Source: Patiria pectinifera (lineage: Eukaryota; Echinodermata; Asteroidea; Valvatida; Asterinidae). From it: DNA of 64,000 nucleotides. The stretch spans positions 4,588,001 to 4,652,000 of the forward strand of contig CM057136.1 of assembly GCA_029964075.1 (NCBI GenBank). Direction: 5' to 3'. How positions within the stretch are numbered: the stretch's first letter is position 1; each line of letters starts with the position of its first letter. Position numbers and translations under genes: made by a program. The notes under the pieces were generated by a model. That model was not told the origin of the DNA. It saw nothing but the letters and a program-made list of their open reading frames with translations, and searched no databases. Below are positions 59,690-64,000 of this stretch, piece by piece.

Positions 59690-60010
59690 CTAATACCAAT
59701 CATGCTCTGATATCAACTCCTCCAGATTTTTGTCCATCAATGCATTGGTTTTGTCTATGAGTTCTTTATTGCCAGGGTTTGGATGACTGGCTGGCTTAGG
59801 TGTAGGGACTTCAGTACAATAAGCCTTACATGCAACCATGGACGGCACAGCGCTAGCACGACACAGTCTGGTACCTAGACTTGTCTGGCTGTCTAAGTGG
59901 CATTCCCTAACACTAGAATTAGTGAATGTTTGTGTACAGCTTGATATGTCGCTGTAGGTCATTGGAGTCACTACATCTGGCCTGAATGCACCACCTCTGG
60001 CTCTGCCATT
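59690..60010 (-). CDS. Unidentified minus-strand gene, terminal exon
   Basis: 106 codons plus TAG, acceptor TTAATTGCAG, entering phase 0. The product starts NGRARGGAFRPDVVTPMTYS and ends LISEHDWY. The final segment (KELIDKTNALMDKNLEELIS) looks like an amphipathic helix, which could be a short protein-binding C-terminal motif (inference). The middle is Ser/Thr/Cys-rich without a domain I can name. Acceptor quality, open frame and phase agreement support it. Confidence 0.75.
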   Translation of the reverse strand, partial: NGRARGGAFRPDVVTPMTYSDISSCTQTFTNSSVRECHLDSQTSLGTRLCRASAVPSMVACKAYCTEVPTPKPASHPNPGNKELIDKTNALMDKNLEELISEHDWY

Positions 60011-61041
60011 CTGCAATTAAGACAAAATGAACCAATTCAGAAGTATTTAATTTAGTCAGTAAAAGGAAAGTGTAGGTATTCTATATATTCAAGGCAAAAT
60101 ATACACCTACATGCCATACAGTTATATGCTCCCGTGTCTTTTGTATCACATGAATTACAACATAAAACACAATGGGAAATTCTGGGAACGACAAAAGAAA
60201 TCTCAATCCTACATGAGTAATATTACGAGTTATTATCATGGACTGGTTTCATAGGATGTCAATTATACCATTCAACAACCCGGTACATGATACTATGTTC
60301 AAGTTAGTGTGGAAATTCAGGCCAAACATACATGTACATACATGTACAGGTACATAAACATGAAGTTTTTGTAAGACCACTTTTGTACAGACTAATTCGG
60401 CTACAGCCATTTTCTGAGGTGACACCAGGCTCATGCAAGTCGCGCTCAGGTACATGTACTATGCAGGCACTCCAAGCTCCCTCAACCAATAGGGTTGACA
60501 AAATGCGCACGCGCCTCATCTTCAAGAACGCATGCGGCATGCGCGTCGACATGGCTCCACCATAAAGCACTCACACAGCACACAGCAGTCAATATAAGTG
60601 CAAACACATCCATTCTCTGCTCTCACAGGTTCCCAATTTGTGACAAATCCTCCTTATGTCCTAGGACTGCAACACACAGACTCCAATCTATGATCAGCAG
60701 AGTGACTTACACATCTTGAATTCAATACTCTAGACCACGAAGCATAAAGCTAAGAACGTTGCCAGTTGGATATATATTAAACTTATATATCCACCTCTGA
60801 CTTATCATTAATGTCTGAGGTTCAAGAGGGTTGAAGTTAGTTTAGAATTCTCCATTATATAACTACATGAGAACAAATCCAGAAAAACTAAACAATAAAT
60901 AGTCATTATACTTATATTTAAATGATTCGGGGTTGTTTTTTTTTGGGGGGGGGGTCTGTCTGAAGTAAGTAACTAAAAAGCCACAAAGCTTTCAAAGCTT
61001 GGTTCATGATATATGGCAGTTGGGTTTCTGAAGCAACTTAC
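60011..61041 (-). other. Intron of the unidentified minus-strand gene
   Basis: About 1 kb. Contains TACATGTA palindromes near 60330-60350 and 60450, and a G-run near 60945. No element recognised. Confidence 0.6.
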
Positions 61042-61094
61042 ATGTACATTAGACGTATGTGCTGTGTAGGGCTGACTGAGACTCCTCACTTGGC
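61042..61094 (-). CDS. Unidentified minus-strand gene, short exon
   Basis: 53 nt, acceptor TTTCACACAG and donor GTAAGT. The leftover G of the preceding exon plus GC gives Gly, followed by QVRSLSQPYTAHTSNVH, ending phase 0. Both splice sites are strong and the phases fit on both sides. This is the main evidence, as the peptide has no recognisable motif. Confidence 0.65.
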
Positions 61095-63475
61095 CTGTGT
61101 GAAACAAATGCAGAATTAATGGAATACATAGATATAGAAAACAGAACTCACACATAATGCCATCAAGATCCTTGGTAAAGAAAGTTAAGTGTCTTTTTGA
61201 TGAATGTCTTTTAAAGAAACACAGACTTTTGCACAAAACATAAGAATTCTATCACATTCCACATAATATACATTGTCTGCTACATCCTCCATCCATGGCC
61301 TAACAAGGAAAATGCAAAGAAACAAGCAATTCTTCCTTGCAGATGCATCATGGGATGGGGTACATAGGTCCGCAATACTAGATCCAGACTGTGATTCAAC
61401 CAATCATTTACAAGCAGGAATTATATATGAGTTACTTGTGTGTGTAATGTAAGCACACGTCACAACAGGAACTGATTTCACAATCAAGTCACCGATTCAA
61501 ACAATTCATGTGAAGACATTATCTTGACAGATTAACGCTAACATAGGAGCAACAATTGTATGTTGCGACATATTTTAACCTTTTCAAACGATGGCTTTAA
61601 ACACAGAAACTTATTACATCATGTGCAGTTATAAAACACAATGTATGCAACATGAAGCAACTAAAAGCAACCACACCGAGCCACAGGTGACAACGACACC
61701 GCGACCAAACAACCATTACTCAAAGGACCAAAGCAACAACTACATTACCTTGTAAACTCTGTCGATAAATAGTCCATATGAAATGATGATCAGCAAGCAA
61801 AACATGGTTGGGGAAAAATAACAGAAAAATATTGCAACAAATAAAAATGAGGTGATAGGAACTTGCATTTTATCCAACACGATACATGTAAAGACCAGTT
61901 CATACTTGGTGCAGAGGGAATGCACATGTCAAGTTGTGACATCACGCAAAGTACAGTGTATTCACACTGAGAATTCACAAATGTTGAACTCATTTCAAAT
62001 CGGGGCAAATGTCACAGTGAATGCCTCTCGCTTGAAGTATGAAGCAGCCCCAAGGTACACGTAGCTGTAGATGTGAGTGGCTGGTGTTAGTCAGCAAGAT
62101 ATAGAGGATGTACAGGCATGTCACTGTCAAGGAGTTTGAACTGATGGTGGACAGCAAGCATGCATGTTAGACATGCATCATGCAAATCAACACATCCACA
62201 CTTGGTCCAGTGTTGAACTCTGCACATCCTCTATACATGGTATGCTTCTAAACTTGTTAACATTTGTTCAAATAACCATTCATTAAATAACCTCAAACAC
62301 GTTTGTCTACAGTGTACTTTTTATAAAACAACATAGGTGTGATAATCAAATGTTTACCAAATGATTTCTACTTCAGTCCATTATGAGTCAATCACAAGTC
62401 ACAGGATGAACGCCCCTTTGGCACTGTGTGGGTTTTGAAGATGAAACATGTACCTGTTGTTTTTTAAAACTCTACCTTTGGTGTACATGTGTGCATTTCA
62501 ATTTGACTGGCTCCTTACATGTTTGAGGTATTTATGGATGGAAATGCAAGTAACAGCCTTCTCAATGCACAGCACTTATGACTGAATGAAGAGGAAAACC
62601 CTTGGCATGTACATAACCAGCATGCAAATATGCAGGTGCAAAATACCAAAAACACTGAACATTTAAAAAGTGTTCAGTTTCCAGCAAAACGAAAGTTTGT
62701 GCTGATCAAGTGAACTGTGAAGATGATGACTGTAAATCAAGCAAACAGTGGCATTAGTTTATTAAAGTGGGGAAATCTGGCCCTTACCTTTTTGTGTCCC
62801 AAAAAAAACCCTCAAATTTTAGTTCTTAGGCAATTCAACCCTTAAAGTGACATTTCTCAGTGTTAAAATAAATACTGTAACCCCGAACATGAGGCAAATC
62901 CTGCATATTTTTATCAAATGTGGAAATTTTATTTTTAAAAAAATAATAAATAAACATTGATTGGAACCTTTTTAGTAAAGTTCTAATACCAAAACTGTTT
63001 GATCATTTTCCAAACCCTTTGATGAGTTGCTGAAAAAGGGTTGAAAATGCAGAAGTTTCAGGTGTGAATATTCTCAATGCACATTACATGTTTCCTACGA
63101 TCTTCCTTCCCTTGTTTCCCCCTTTTCTTCCCCTCTCCCCCTCTCACACGCCCCGCCCCCTCTTTAAGACTCTCGTTTTCCTGTAGAGGTGCAAGTCACC
63201 TGTTTCATCTTGCCACTCACTGGCTTAATCCTTAATCTGACATAATCCTTTTAGCAATTTATTTCTATTATAAGTTTTAGTATTTTTAAATCTTTGATAC
63301 TGTATATCTTGTAATGTTCATATTTTTGTTAGCCAGTGGGAAAATGTAATAAAAGTAAAAAAAAACATGCTTTCAAAACTCACTTTGCACACAGTGCATT
63401 TCATCAGTGAAGGGAAACCATTTCAACTTCATTCAATTGCTAAATGCCATCCAAGGTCCATGTTACAGTGCTTAC
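61095..63475 (-). other. Intron of the unidentified minus-strand gene
   Basis: About 2.4 kb between phase-compatible exons; additional phase-neutral exons could be hidden. It contains an A/T-rich stretch (62920-62960) and a C/T-rich tract (63100-63180). No complete element recognised. Confidence 0.55.
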
Positions 63476-64000
63476 CATATGTCTGCTGTGTACCAGTCAC
63501 ATTGTTTCTCCGTTTATCTTCATGCATGCCTGGCTGTGTTACGCCGTTTCTTCTGATGTCTTCATGCATGCCTGGCTGTGTTACGCCGTTTCTCCTTGTA
63601 CCGGTTTCTTCATGGGTGCTTTGCCGTGACATACTGTTCACTCCATCTTCACTTCCATGTATGCCATATTTCTGCCATGCACACACTGGTGCTTTCTCAG
63701 TATTCTCAGCACCTAAGAGTTGAGATGAGTATGAGAGCCAATTGTTGGCAACGTATGATTCACGTCCAGCGTTTTGATTCCTATTGAGGCTTGTCATCCT
63801 GCTGTGGGCATCACATGATCTGAAGTTATCAAGAGTCTTCCTGTCATTCACAAACACATCCGCTGACATTCTAGACCTAGGTACATGTATGTGTGTGTGA
63901 GTGACCTGTGATTGGTTGGGTCTCATAGCAAGTCCACCATCATTCTCTTGCTTGGCAGACTGTGAGCCTGCATCTTGCATGTACAACTCTTGAAGCTGTT
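63476..64000 (-). CDS. Unidentified minus-strand gene, partial internal exon
   Basis: Open from the window edge (reading Q-L-Q-E-L-Y-M-Q-D) for 174 full codons plus one base, ending at a canonical donor (ATATG/GTAAGC). The product is hydrophilic and Asn/Ser/Gln/Arg-rich, probably disordered. Near its end it has a 14-residue tandem repeat (RRNGVTQPGMHEDI, RRNGVTQPGMHEDK, then RRNNVTG). I do not recognise the protein. Coding status is supported by length, by the donor, and by exact phase agreement with the next two exons. Read-through past the donor reaches a stop at 63429. Confidence 0.75.
63505..63588 (-). repeat. 42-bp coding tandem repeat (two units plus partial)
   Basis: Two units (63505-63546 and 63547-63588) share CTTCATGCATGCCTGGCTGT and following bases, with the start of a third unit after 63588. 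The period is 42 bp, so the frame is kept and a 14-residue protein repeat results. Confidence 0.9.

Noticed and set aside
61185-61403. Possible extra exon of the minus-strand gene (acceptor CACAG near 61395)
   Set aside because: No donor follows in an appropriate place, and the flanking exons already join in phase without it.

Overview
This is a eukaryotic, intron-rich, AT-leaning window with no bacterial features. Short palindromic TACATGTA/ACCGGTA motifs are abundant. There are many terminal-inverted-repeat elements, one tRNA-derived SINE, LINE 3' ends and hammerhead-ribozyme-like relics. Together with an intermediate PDE5/PDE11-type gene, this suggests a marine invertebrate. An echinoderm or other non-vertebrate deuterostome is my best guess, but the species cannot be fixed from the sequence alone.

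The main gene is on the + strand. Nineteen phase-compatible GT-AG exons from 12294 to 43041 encode about 651 residues, the C-terminal part of a GAF-domain cyclic-nucleotide phosphodiesterase. In order they give the second half of GAF-A, complete GAF-B, the HD-type catalytic domain with all metal ligands, and an acidic/serine-rich tail ending in a stop at 43039-43041. The N-terminus and first half of GAF-A were not found and probably lie upstream of the window. Positions 1-12293 would then be intron.

A second gene runs on the - strand from beyond the right edge. Three phase-compatible exons (64000-63476, 61094-61042, 60010-59690) encode about 298 C-terminal residues of a protein I do not recognise. 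It has a 14-residue tandem repeat. The two genes converge on a gene-poor spacer of about 16.6 kb (43042-59689).

Introns and spacer are packed with mobile DNA. There are three families of TTAA-flanked inverted-repeat elements (seven copies), PIF/Harbinger-like elements (one with a TTA duplication, another with a broken Myb-like gene), mariner-like and hAT-like elements, a nested insertion, a two-hairpin family in at least three copies, and hairpins with telomere-like centres. A tRNA-derived SINE and CR1/L2-type LINE ends are also present.

The most unusual structures are three. First, a 55-bp unit repeated ten times that carries the 5' splice site of a catalytic-domain exon. Second, dispersed elements that couple a degenerate hammerhead-like core to a hairpin matching the histone mRNA 3' stem-loop. 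Third, a small cassette-like exon that would insert a basic patch into GAF-B. No searches or alignments were run; comparisons with known families are from memory and all coordinates were read by eye.
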